From positions 1-50,941 of the forward strand of contig NZ_JAIRBA010000029.1 of NCBI RefSeq assembly GCF_022008365.1: 50,941 nt of DNA, written 5' to 3'. Position numbers and translations under genes: made by a program. The notes under the pieces are model-generated. The model saw nothing but the letters and a program-made list of their open reading frames with translations. It had not been told where the DNA came from and ran no database searches. This document shows, piece after piece, positions 17,352 to 25,943 of this stretch (positions within the stretch are counted from its first letter, which is position 1; each line of letters opens with the position of its first letter). This DNA comes from Aequorivita vitellina (GTDB lineage Bacteria; Bacteroidota; Bacteroidia; Flavobacteriales; Flavobacteriaceae).

Positions 17352-19448
17352 TTAGTTTATAGTCGCCCCATTCTCAACCCCATCAGTATCGGGATTCATA
17401 AATACTAGTTTCCCTTCTGCGTCTTCTGTCATTAGAATCATTCCTTGACTTTCTACGCCGCGAAGTTTTCTTGGTGCTAGATTTACTAAAACGGTAACTT
17501 TTTTACCAATAACTTCTTCAGCTGTAAAACTTTGTGCAATGCCAGAAACAATAGTACGCACGTCGATTCCGGTATCAACTTTTAGCACAAGAAGTTTATC
17601 GGCTTTCGGCATTTTTTCGGCTTCAATGATTGTTCCCACTCGCATATCGAGTTTCATAAAATCATCAAATTGTATTGTTTCTTTTTGTGGCTCTACTTTT
17701 TTATTGGCAGCAGCCTGTGCTGAGCTTGTCGAAGCATTCATCTTTTTACTAGCTTGTAATTTATCTAATTGGGCTTGAATTTGTTCGTCTTCTATTTTGC
17801 TGAAAAGCAATTCGGCTTTGTTTATTTTATGACCTGTTTTTAAAAGCTCTGTATTTTTTGAAATATCATTCCAACGAAGTGAAGTCTCGACTGCGCTCGA
17901 CTTGACATTCAACATTAGTTTTAATTTCTCTGAAGTAAACGGCAAAAACGGTTCGCTTAAAACTGCCAATGCCGAAGCAATTTGCAACGCAACATACATA
18001 ACCGTTTTGGTACGCTCTTCATCGGTTTTAATGGTTTTCCAAGGCTCTTCATCGGCTAAGTATTTATTCCCGAGTCGAGCTAAATTCATCATTTCTGCTT
18101 GCGCTTCGCGGAAGCGATAACGCTCCAGTGAACTAGCAATTACAGAGGGATAAGCAGTTAATTCGTTTAAAGTTTGTTTGTCTATTTCAGAAAATGAGGC
18201 GGGTTGTGGCACAACGCCTTCGCAATATTTATGTGTTAAAACTACTACACGGTTTATAAAATTTCCGAAGATAGCTACTAACTCACTATTATTTCGAGTT
18301 TGAAAATCGGCCCACGTAAAATCGTTATCCTTTGTTTCGGGGGCGTTTGCAGTTAAAGTGTAGCGCAACACATCCTGCTGATTTGGAAAATCTTCCAAAT
18401 ACTCGTGTAACCAAACTGCCCAGTTTTTACTGGTTGAAATTTTATTGCCTTCAAGATTTAAAAATTCGTTTGCAGGCACATTTTCTGGTAAAATATAACT
18501 ACCCTCAGCTTTTAACATCGACGGAAAAATGATACAGTGAAATACAATATTGTCTTTCCCGATAAAATGAAGCATTTTGGTATTCTCGTTTTTCCAATAA
18601 TCTTCCCAATTTTTACCTTCTCGGGCGGCCCACTCTTTGGTTGAAGAGATATATCCAATAGGCGCATCAAACCAAACGTAAAGCACTTTTCCTTCGGCAC
18701 CTTCAACAGGAACGGGTATTCCCCAGTCCAAGTCGCGCGTTACAGCACGCGGACGCAAACCATCGTCTATCCAACTTTTGCACTGCCCGTAAACATTGGT
18801 CTTCCAATCTTTTTTATGGTCGACTAAAATCCATTGTTTTAAGAAATCTTCGTATTCATTTAAAGGTAAAAACCAATGCTTGGTTTCTTTTAAAACAGGC
18901 ACATTTCCAGAGATTGCACTTTTCGGATTAATTAAATCGGTAGCGTTTAAACTCGAACCACATTTTTCACATTGGTCGCCGTAAGCTTCCTCATTGCCAC
19001 ATTTTGGGCAGGTACCTGTAATATACCTATCTGCTAAAAACTGATTGGCTTCTTCATCGTACAGTTGTTCGGTAACCTCTTCGGTAAATTTACCGTCTTC
19101 GTATAATTTCTTAAAAAATTCGGAAGCGGTTTTATGGTGAATTTCGGCAGAAGTACGAGAGTAATTATCAAAAGAAATCCCGAATTCTTCAAAACTTTTT
19201 TTAATTATTCCGTGGTATTTATCCACCACCTGTTGTGGCGTAATTCCTTCTTTCTTCGCTTTTATAGTAATTGGCACCCCGTGTTCATCGCTACCACAAA
19301 TAAAGGCTACGTCTTTATTTTGAAGTCTTTGGTAACGTGCGTAAATATCGGCGGGTACGTAAACACCGGCTAAATGCCCTATATGCACTGGGCCGTTGGT
19401 GTATGGTAATGCTGCGGTAATTGTATACCTATTTGGGTTCTGCTCCAT
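17352..19448 (-). CDS. metG: Methionyl-tRNA synthetase
   Basis: The 698-residue enzyme has HIGH at residues 22-25, a zinc knuckle ([17 protein letters not shown]), the KMSKS equivalent KISTS (~residue 334) and an anticodon-binding helical domain. A C-terminal Trbp111/EMAP-like tRNA-binding domain ([15 protein letters not shown] to the end) completes it. Two short stretches look like palindromic repeats read in frame: SSAVETS near residues 515-522 and ASTSSAQA near residues 570-579. The second lies in the linker before the tRNA-binding domain. Neither interrupts a motif, so function should be kept. Confidence 0.96.
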   Translation of the reverse strand: MEQNPNRYTITAALPYTNGPVHIGHLAGVYVPADIYARYQRLQNKDVAFICGSDEHGVPITIKAKKEGITPQQVVDKYHGIIKKSFEEFGISFDNYSRTSAEIHHKTASEFFKKLYEDGKFTEEVTEQLYDEEANQFLADRYITGTCPKCGNEEAYGDQCEKCGSSLNATDLINPKSAISGNVPVLKETKHWFLPLNEYEDFLKQWILVDHKKDWKTNVYGQCKSWIDDGLRPRAVTRDLDWGIPVPVEGAEGKVLYVWFDAPIGYISSTKEWAAREGKNWEDYWKNENTKMLHFIGKDNIVFHCIIFPSMLKAEGSYILPENVPANEFLNLEGNKISTSKNWAVWLHEYLEDFPNQQDVLRYTLTANAPETKDNDFTWADFQTRNNSELVAIFGNFINRVVVLTHKYCEGVVPQPASFSEIDKQTLNELTAYPSVIASSLERYRFREAQAEMMNLARLGNKYLADEEPWKTIKTDEERTKTVMYVALQIASALAVLSEPFLPFTSEKLKLMLNVKSSAVETSLRWNDISKNTELLKTGHKINKAELLFSKIEDEQIQAQLDKLQASKKMNASTSSAQAAANKKVEPQKETIQFDDFMKLDMRVGTIIEAEKMPKADKLLVLKVDTGIDVRTIVSGIAQSFTAEEVIGKKVTVLVNLAPRKLRGVESQGMILMTEDAEGKLVFMNPDTDGVENGATIN

Positions 19449-19510
19449 ATTTTTTTTTGAAAGTACAAAAGTACATATAAATGTAGTAATTTGTGGGTTT
19501 AAATAGCATC

Positions 19511-20407
19511 ATGATAACACCTATAACCTTAAAAAAAGGTGATACAATTGGTATTGTTTCAACCGCACGAAAAGTTACCAAAGACGCGTTGCAACCAGCA
19601 ATAAAATTTCTGGAAAATTGGGGCTTAACTGCAGAATTGGGAAAAACCATTGACGCCGAAAATCACCAATTTGCTGGCAGCGACAATTTACGAGCCGAAG
19701 ATTTCCAAGCTATGTTGGACAATCCAAAAATTAAAGCTATTTGGTGTGCCCGTGGCGGTTACGGTACCGTTAGAATAATTGATAAAATTGATTTTTCAGA
19801 ATTTAAAAATAATCCAAAATGGATTATTGGGTATAGCGACATGACGGTTTTACACGCGCACATTAACAATTTAGGGGTTGAAACCTTACACGCTCAAATT
19901 TTTTTAGGAATTGAATCGAAATCAAAAGAAGCGGCCCAATCCATTAAAAAAGTGCTATTTGCTGAAAGTTATAACATTCAGTTTAAACCTACATCACCTG
20001 TTGAAAATAGTAGTTTTTCTGGAGAATTAATTGGAGGAAATTTGTCGGTTTTATATTCTCTTTTAGGAAGTCCTTCGGCTATTGAAACGGATGGAAAAAT
20101 TCTTTTTATTGAAGATTTGGATGAATACTTGTATCACATAGATAGAATGATGATGAATTTAAAGCGAAGTGGAATACTAAAAAATTTAAAAGCACTTATT
20201 GTTGGCGGAATGACCGATATGAATGACAATGCCATTCCCTTCGGAAAAACTGCGGAAGAAATAATTTTTGACACTGTAAAAGACTATGATTACCCAGTAA
20301 TTTATAACTTTCCCGCCGGACATATTAATGATAATCGAGCTTTAATTATGGGAAGGAAAGTAACTTTAGAAATTCAGAATTCTCAAGTAACTTTAAGTTT
20401 TAATTAA
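19511..20407 (+). CDS. LD-carboxypeptidase (peptidase S66 family)
   Basis: The 298-residue protein carries the S66 Ser-Glu-His triad: S109 (IGYSDMT), E200 (LFIEDLDEYLYHIDRM) and H270 (FPAGHINDN). LD-carboxypeptidases remove the terminal D-Ala from muropeptide tetrapeptides in wall recycling. No signal peptide is seen, so it is cytoplasmic. The ATG at 19511 was preferred to an upstream GTG at 19493 because the family starts near 'TPITLKKGDTIGIV'. It is divergent from metG and precedes the yraN-like gene. Confidence 0.92.
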   Translation: MITPITLKKGDTIGIVSTARKVTKDALQPAIKFLENWGLTAELGKTIDAENHQFAGSDNLRAEDFQAMLDNPKIKAIWCARGGYGTVRIIDKIDFSEFKNNPKWIIGYSDMTVLHAHINNLGVETLHAQIFLGIESKSKEAAQSIKKVLFAESYNIQFKPTSPVENSSFSGELIGGNLSVLYSLLGSPSAIETDGKILFIEDLDEYLYHIDRMMMNLKRSGILKNLKALIVGGMTDMNDNAIPFGKTAEEIIFDTVKDYDYPVIYNFPAGHINDNRALIMGRKVTLEIQNSQVTLSFN

Positions 20408-20435
20408 AAAAATCCTCGCAATTTCGGGAAATGAT

Positions 20436-20798
20436 ATGGCCAGTCACAACGAATTAGGAAAATTAGGAGAAGAATTAGCCGCTCAATATTTACTTCGAAA
20501 CGGTTATAAAATTTTACGTCGCAATTTTTATTTTGACAAAGCTGAAATTGATATCATTGCCCAAAAAGAAGAAAGTACTGTGGTAATTGTAGAAGTAAAA
20601 ACAAGAAACAGCGATTTTTTTGGCGATCCGCAGAGTTTTGTAACGCCTGCAAAAATTAAACTTTTGGTAAAAGCAGCAAACGAATATATTGTTTCAAACC
20701 AACTTGATGTTGAAGTTCGTTTTGATATAATTGCCATTCTGAAAAATAAAAAACAAGAACGATTAGAACATTTTGAAAATGCTTTTTATCACTTTTAA
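20436..20798 (+). CDS. YraN/UPF0102 family nuclease-like protein
   Basis: The 120-residue protein matches UPF0102: LGKLGEELAAQYLLRNGYKIL then an Holliday-junction-resolvase-like core with AEIDIIAQKEE and VIVEVKTR. This is the D...ExK pattern of restriction-endonuclease-fold proteins. The biochemical role is not well defined in the family. It starts 28 bp after the LD-carboxypeptidase gene and is probably co-transcribed. A palindromic repeat lies immediately downstream. Confidence 0.9.
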   Translation: MASHNELGKLGEELAAQYLLRNGYKILRRNFYFDKAEIDIIAQKEESTVVIVEVKTRNSDFFGDPQSFVTPAKIKLLVKAANEYIVSNQLDVEVRFDIIAILKNKKQERLEHFENAFYHF

Positions 20799-20813
20799 AC
20801 CAATTCCATATAG

Positions 20814-20842
20814 ACCTAACAGGTTTTCAAAACCTTGTAGGT
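20814..20842. repeat. Palindromic repeat, 'cctaacaggttttcaaaacc' family
   Basis: An imperfect inverted repeat follows yraN and shares sequence with elements at 25783-25815 and 37386-37480. It may also act as a transcript 3' hairpin. Confidence 0.65.
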
Positions 20843-20882
20843 ATTTATAGAAACTTACCAGAATCGTATTTGTTCCACTTCA

Positions 20883-21695
20883 TCAATCTATTTCTCGTGT
20901 GCTTTCATCCTTCAAAAATTCTTCAATTTTATAGAGCAAAATAATTTGTAAAATCATAGCCGGGATTAGAAATGCAAGTCCCAACCACGCCATAAAGACA
21001 AGCGTAAACAATATTCCACTTACTACTTCAAAGCCCCCGGCAATTTCCGGAATTTTCCCGAAAGGTTCTTTCAATCGCATCAATGCCAAGCCAAAAATAA
21101 CACTGCCAATGCCACAGAAAATAGATTGTGTAACAATTACGTATTCTATATTAAACAACTCAAAATATAGCGAAACCATATCGTAACCGTAAAACAAAAT
21201 GGTTGTGCCAATCAAAAAGAAACCGCCTATTTTCAATAAATAATTATTGAAGATTCTTCCGCTCAAAACAAATCCCCATAAAAAATAAATAAACACCAGC
21301 ATCACAATAAATTTCAAACTTATATATGCGCCTTTGGAAATAATCAATTCACCTTCCTGAAATCTGGCATAGTCAACGGCAAATTCAACAAAGCCGGAAA
21401 GAAAATAAATGATCCCGCAAATCCACGCAAGTCTTATATAAAACGCTGAAAACGCTGCATCTTTTAAATTGAATTTTTCAAAAAGAGAAGCCTCGGATTC
21501 TTGCAGATTTTCCAAATCTTCACCCAGCGCATTTAAAATAGTTTTCAAGGTAAAACTTCGCGGGGTAACTTCGCCAGCTTCAATTCGCTGAATGGTTCGC
21601 ACATTAATGTTGCACTGCTTCACAAGTTCTTCCTGCGTAAAACCTTTTTGCTTTCGGAGTTCCAAAATTTTTCGACCAAGTTCGGGTTGTTTCAT
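20883..21695 (-). CDS. HTH (Xre-type) regulator fused to a multi-pass membrane domain
   Basis: Residues ~5-62 form an Xre/Cro helix-turn-helix (GRKILELRKQKGFTQEELVKQCNINVRTIQRIEAGEVTPR). After a short linker, residues ~80-260 contain about five or six transmembrane helices. Such fusions act as membrane-tethered transcription factors; the signal sensed is unknown. It is a single gene between the yraN-like gene and the toxin-antitoxin pair. Confidence 0.82.
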   Translation of the reverse strand: MKQPELGRKILELRKQKGFTQEELVKQCNINVRTIQRIEAGEVTPRSFTLKTILNALGEDLENLQESEASLFEKFNLKDAAFSAFYIRLAWICGIIYFLSGFVEFAVDYARFQEGELIISKGAYISLKFIVMLVFIYFLWGFVLSGRIFNNYLLKIGGFFLIGTTILFYGYDMVSLYFELFNIEYVIVTQSIFCGIGSVIFGLALMRLKEPFGKIPEIAGGFEVVSGILFTLVFMAWLGLAFLIPAMILQIILLYKIEEFLKDESTREID

Positions 21696-21806
21696 TATTT
21701 AAAATTTTATGAAGCAATAGTACGGTGCTAGTAAAGATAGTGCAATATTTTCAAGTGAATTAAACCCGACATTTACCCGACATTCGTTGATTTTAAAGGA
21801 ATTGGT

Positions 21807-22112
21807 TTACTTTCGAACAATAGTAAATTTACTTTCAGGATTCATATTTGTTGGAAAAACCCGCAATTTTTTTACATTATCCGGATCAACTTTATACAGA
21901 ATAACGAAAGGAAATTTTTTAATAGGAACTTGACGAAAATATTTATAAACCAATTGGAAAAGAAAAGTATTTCGCGATAAATAATCCATTATTTTCTTTA
22001 TTTCAAAAAGTAACGATTCAGATATTTTAATTGATATTTTTGAATACCAATCGTATCCTTCGGCAATGTCGAATTTGGCATCTTCTTCTATCAAAATTTG
22101 ATAGTTACTCAT
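21807..22112 (-). CDS. RelE/ParE-like toxin
   Basis: The 101-residue protein fits the ParE/RelE toxin fold: an N-terminal EDAKFDIAEGYDWY helix, KISESLLFEIKKIMDYL, then PIKKFPFVILYKVD and a terminal strand region (KKLRVFPTNMNPESK). Its start overlaps the end of the antitoxin gene by 8 bp. Family members poison gyrase or cleave mRNA; which applies here cannot be told. Position directly downstream of mfd may merely reflect insertion there. Confidence 0.8.
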   Translation of the reverse strand: MSNYQILIEEDAKFDIAEGYDWYSKISIKISESLLFEIKKIMDYLSRNTFLFQLVYKYFRQVPIKKFPFVILYKVDPDNVKKLRVFPTNMNPESKFTIVRK

Positions 22113-22347
22113 TGGGTCGATGCTTCACATAATTTTCAACCTCATCCCAAGTATGAAATACTTCTCTGCCTTGATTTTCTTTTTCTGAAGCAAAATCCAA
22201 AGCTTGTTTTTGAATTTCAGATAATTCACTTCTATTTTCAAACCAATCTTCTGGCAAAAGCGCAGCAAGTTTCGCTCTTTCAGAAATACTCAATTCTTGA
22301 AAAGCTTCGGCAAGTTGTTCAATAGAAAGATTTTGTGTTGTCGCCAT
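22105..22347 (-). CDS. Antitoxin (addiction module component) of ParE-like pair
   Basis: The 80-residue helical, acidic protein has the sequence pattern of addiction-module antitoxins paired with RelE/ParE toxins (LSIEQLAEAFQELSISERAKLAALL at the N-terminus). It precedes and overlaps the toxin gene, the usual antitoxin-first order allowing translational coupling. The C-terminal half (FHTWDEVENYVKH) is the probable toxin-binding segment. It lies 29 bp after mfd on the same strand and may be partly read from the mfd transcript. Confidence 0.78.
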   Translation of the reverse strand: MATTQNLSIEQLAEAFQELSISERAKLAALLPEDWFENRSELSEIQKQALDFASEKENQGREVFHTWDEVENYVKHRPNE

Positions 22348-22376
22348 AAATCAAATATACAAAATGAAATGCTACT

Positions 22377-25300
22377 TTATTCCGAAAACGGCTCCAAAGC
22401 CCGAAGCGCTTTATCTACCGAAGAAATTCCTTCAAAAGTTAACAATAACCGCAAGCCGTTGCGGGTTTGTTTTTCTTTCATCGTTACTTTTTGTGGATGG
22501 CTTTGCACGTATTGCAGCACTTTTGTGAAAGTTGGACTTTGATAAAAAGCACTTTGTTGGTCCGCTACAAAATAACCAACCATTTTTTTCTGTTTCATTA
22601 TTAGGCGTTCCAAGCCCATAGAAATCGCAAGCCATTTTATGCGAACGCTGTTTAATAAATCGTCGGCTGGTTTGGGTAATTCTCCAAAACGATCCAGCAA
22701 TTCTTTTTCAAATTTCTGAAGTTCGGCTTCGTTTTTAAGCTCGTTCAGTTTTGTGTAAAGATTTAATCTTTCTGTAATATTATTGACGTAATCGTCTGGA
22801 AACAGCAATTCAAAATCGGTATCGATTGTCATTTCTTTTACGAAACTTTTCTTCGGCCCTTCCGTTTCTTCGTATAGATTCTTAAATTCCTTATCTTTTA
22901 ACTCTTCAATTGCTTCAGATAGAATTTTTTGATAGGTTTCAAAACCAATTTCGTTGATAAATCCGCTTTGTTCGCCACCCAACAAATCGCCTGCGCCACG
23001 AATTTCCAAATCTTTCATCGCAATGTTGATTCCGCTTCCCAATTCTGAAAATTGTTCCAAAGCCGTTATTCGCTTTCGCGCTTCGTCTGTCATCGCAGAA
23101 TATTCTGGAGTGATAAAATAACAGAATGCTTTTTTATTGCTTCGCCCAACGCGACCCCGCATTTGATGAAGGTCTGAAAGGCCGAAATTATTAGCATTGT
23201 TGATGAAAATGGTGTTCGCATTTGGAACGTCCAATCCGCTTTCAATGATTGTTGTGGAAACCAAAACATCAAATTCATTATTCATAAACCGAAGCATCAA
23301 ATCTTCTAGTTTTTTACCGTCCATTTGCCCGTGCCCAATACCAATTTTGGCATCTGGCACTAATCGCTGAATCAATCCTGCGACTTCTTTAATATTTTCA
23401 ATTCTATTGTGAACAAAGAAAACCTGACCCCCGCGTGAAATTTCATAACGCACCGCATCGCGAATACTTTCTTCCCCAAAACGAATAACGTGCGTTTCCA
23501 CAGGATAGCGGTTTGGCGGCGGTGTAGTAATTACCGAAAGGTCGCGCGCAGCCATCAAACTGAACTGCAACGTACGCGGAATGGGCGTCGCCGTTAACGT
23601 AAGCGTATCTACATTTTCTTTTATGGTTTTCAATTTATCTTTTACTGCTACGCCAAACTTTTGCTCTTCGTCAATAATTAGAAGTCCCAAATCCTTAAAT
23701 TCCACTGCTTTATTAACCAATTGGTGTGTGCCAATAACAATATCGAGTTTGCCATTTTTCAATTCCTCCAAAACCGTTCTACGCTCTTTTGCCGTTCTAA
23801 AACGATTTAGATAATCCACTTTAACGGGCATTTCAGAAAGTCGTTCAGAAAAAGTTTTAAAATGCTGAAATGCCAAAATAGTTGTTGGCACCAAAACCGC
23901 TACTTGTTTATCATTATCAACCGCTTTAAAAGCTGCGCGAATTGCGACTTCCGTTTTTCCGAAACCTACGTCGCCACAAACCAAACGGTCCATTGGGCGC
24001 TCGTTTTCCATGTCCTTTTTTACGTCTTCGGTCGCAGAGCTTTGGTCTGGCGTGTCTTCGTAAATAAAAGATGACTCCAATTCGGCTTGCAAATAACTGT
24101 CGGGATCAAACGCAAAGCCTTTTAATGTGCGACGTTTCGCATAAAGTTCAATTAAATTGAAGGCAATTTCCTTTACACGCGTTTTTGTTTTTTGCTTTAA
24201 CTTTTTCCACGCATCGCTGCCCAATTTGTAGATTTTGGGCTCCTTTCCATCTTTACCGTTGAATTTTGAAATCTTGTGAAGACTGTGAATACTGAGATAC
24301 AAAATATCGCGGTCGCCATAAAAAAGTTTGATGGCTTCCTGCATCTTTCCTTCAACTTCAATTTTCTGCAAACCGCCAAATTTTCCAATCCCGTGGTCAA
24401 TGTGCGTTATATAATCGCCCACCTCAAGATTGGTAATTTCCTTTAAAGTAATTGCCTGCTTTTTGGCGTAACCATTTTTAAGCTGAAATCTGTGATAACG
24501 CTCAAAAATTTGATGGTCGGTGTAACACGCTATCTTTAAATCGGTATCAATAAATCCTTGGTACAGTGGAAAAACAATGGTTTCAAATTGCTCAACATTT
24601 TGTTGGGCATCTTCAAAAATATCTTGAAAGCGTTTTGCTTGCTGTTCGCTACTACAAAAAATATAATTTTTTATTCCCTTTTCAGTATTGTCATTTAAAT
24701 TTTCAATTAGCAAATTAAATTGCTTATTGAAAGACGGTTGTGGCTTTGTTGAAAACGAAATTGTATTAGGATTTGAAATAGAACTATTCCCAATTCTAAT
24801 TGTTTTAAAACCTTCCAATTGCAACTTCAACAAATCTGAAGTTGCGAATAATTCCGAAGGCTCTGCGCGTTTTATTTCAGAATCTATAGCGTTATAGGCT
24901 TCGGTAGCTTTTTTAAATAAATTGTCAATTGCACTACTAAAAAGTTCTTCATTTTTTAAAAAAACCACTGTTTTAGAGGCAATGTATTTTAAAAAACTTT
25001 CGCGATTTTCATCTATTCTTTTATTCTCAACATTCGGAATGATTGAAACCTTTTTTACTTGTTCCAAAGAAAGCTGTGTTTCCACATCGAAGGTGCGAAT
25101 GCTATCTACATCGTCACCAAAAAATTCTATTCGGTACGGTTCATCGTTACTGAAACTGAACACATCCAAGATTCCACCACGGACAGAAAACTCGCCGGGT
25201 TCGGTTACAAAATCGGTTCTTTTAAAACGGAACTCAAACAAAAGCTCGTTTACAAAATCTATTGACAATTGGTCATTAACGGCAATTTTTAAAGTATTTC

Positions 25301-25763
25301 GCTCCAATTCTTTTCGCGTAACCACTTTTTCAAAAAGTGCTTCGGGATAGGTAATGATAAATGCCGGTTTTTTGCGCGAATTTATTCGGTTTAAAACCTC
25401 GCTTCGCAACAAAACGTTGGCATTATCGGTCTCCTCTATTTGGTATGGGCGGCGATAGCTTCCGGGATAAAAAAGCACATTTTTATCTCCCAACAGATTT
25501 TCTAAATCGTTTAAATGGTAGGCTGCTTCCTCTTTATCGTTTAAAATTAGTAGAAAAGGAACTTCAGTATTCCGAAAAGTTTGCGCCAAAACCATTGAAA
25601 GCGCTGAGCCTACAAGGCCTGAAACCGTAATATCGCGGCTTCTACTCCGCTCAGCCACCGAACTTTTTTGGTCATTGAGCGGAGCCGAAATGGCAATAGT
25701 TTCCCCCAGTTTTCGTGTTTGCGAAGACCGTGAATAAAATGAAGTAACAATTTTTTTATGCAT
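22377..25763 (-). CDS. mfd: Transcription-repair coupling factor
   Basis: The 1128-residue protein has a UvrB-homology N-terminal region, the CarD-like RNA polymerase interaction domain (LEVGDYITHIDHGIGKFGGL), a superfamily 2 helicase core with Walker A GDVGFGKTE and the DEEQ box, and the C-terminal TRCF domain. It removes stalled RNA polymerase and recruits UvrA. Residues ~31-45 (KSSVAERSRSRD) are encoded by a palindromic repeat (25635-25692) that sits in frame between two N-terminal segments. No frameshift is seen. Confidence 0.96.
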   Translation of the reverse strand: MHKKIVTSFYSRSSQTRKLGETIAISAPLNDQKSSVAERSRSRDITVSGLVGSALSMVLAQTFRNTEVPFLLILNDKEEAAYHLNDLENLLGDKNVLFYPGSYRRPYQIEETDNANVLLRSEVLNRINSRKKPAFIITYPEALFEKVVTRKELERNTLKIAVNDQLSIDFVNELLFEFRFKRTDFVTEPGEFSVRGGILDVFSFSNDEPYRIEFFGDDVDSIRTFDVETQLSLEQVKKVSIIPNVENKRIDENRESFLKYIASKTVVFLKNEELFSSAIDNLFKKATEAYNAIDSEIKRAEPSELFATSDLLKLQLEGFKTIRIGNSSISNPNTISFSTKPQPSFNKQFNLLIENLNDNTEKGIKNYIFCSSEQQAKRFQDIFEDAQQNVEQFETIVFPLYQGFIDTDLKIACYTDHQIFERYHRFQLKNGYAKKQAITLKEITNLEVGDYITHIDHGIGKFGGLQKIEVEGKMQEAIKLFYGDRDILYLSIHSLHKISKFNGKDGKEPKIYKLGSDAWKKLKQKTKTRVKEIAFNLIELYAKRRTLKGFAFDPDSYLQAELESSFIYEDTPDQSSATEDVKKDMENERPMDRLVCGDVGFGKTEVAIRAAFKAVDNDKQVAVLVPTTILAFQHFKTFSERLSEMPVKVDYLNRFRTAKERRTVLEELKNGKLDIVIGTHQLVNKAVEFKDLGLLIIDEEQKFGVAVKDKLKTIKENVDTLTLTATPIPRTLQFSLMAARDLSVITTPPPNRYPVETHVIRFGEESIRDAVRYEISRGGQVFFVHNRIENIKEVAGLIQRLVPDAKIGIGHGQMDGKKLEDLMLRFMNNEFDVLVSTTIIESGLDVPNANTIFINNANNFGLSDLHQMRGRVGRSNKKAFCYFITPEYSAMTDEARKRITALEQFSELGSGINIAMKDLEIRGAGDLLGGEQSGFINEIGFETYQKILSEAIEELKDKEFKNLYEETEGPKKSFVKEMTIDTDFELLFPDDYVNNITERLNLYTKLNELKNEAELQKFEKELLDRFGELPKPADDLLNSVRIKWLAISMGLERLIMKQKKMVGYFVADQQSAFYQSPTFTKVLQYVQSHPQKVTMKEKQTRNGLRLLLTFEGISSVDKALRALEPFSE
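25635..25692. repeat. In-frame palindromic repeat inside mfd ('ttgagcggagccgaa' family)
   Basis: The segment has opposing copies of a cggct..ccgctca motif (tactccgctcagcc and tgagcggagccga). It is translated as SSVAERSRSRD. A related core (ttgagcgtagccgaag) occurs at 38655-38679. Confidence 0.7.
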
Positions 25764-25782
25764 TGAGCTGCAAATTTAATCC

Positions 25783-25815
25783 AAACCTAACAGGTCTCAA
25801 AGATCTGTTAGGTTT
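25783..25815. repeat. Palindromic repeat between mfd and oxidoreductase
   Basis: A 15-bp stem with one mismatch (25783-25797 with 25801-25815) and a 3-nt loop belongs to the 'aacctaacaggt' family. It sits in a divergent intergenic region, so it is not a terminator for either neighbour in the usual sense. Confidence 0.75.
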
Positions 25816-25943
25816 TTAATAGCAACTTTATCATTTTGCTAACACACAGCTCTCAGTTGAATCTGTAATTTTAGTTGAAATTGAATAAAAACAATAAACC
25901 TCGAAGATTTATAAAACCTTTGAAGTTGAAGAAATCTCAAAGA

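Noticed and set aside
18107-18122. Palindrome cgcttcgcggaagcg in metG as another inserted repeat
   Set aside because: The encoded segment [20 protein letters not shown] aligns with the normal anticodon-domain helix of MetRS, so it is native sequence.
24922-25350. 142-codon ORF antisense to mfd
   Set aside because: It is fully inside mfd on the other strand, is rich in Ser and Lys from codon complement bias, and has no recognisable domain.
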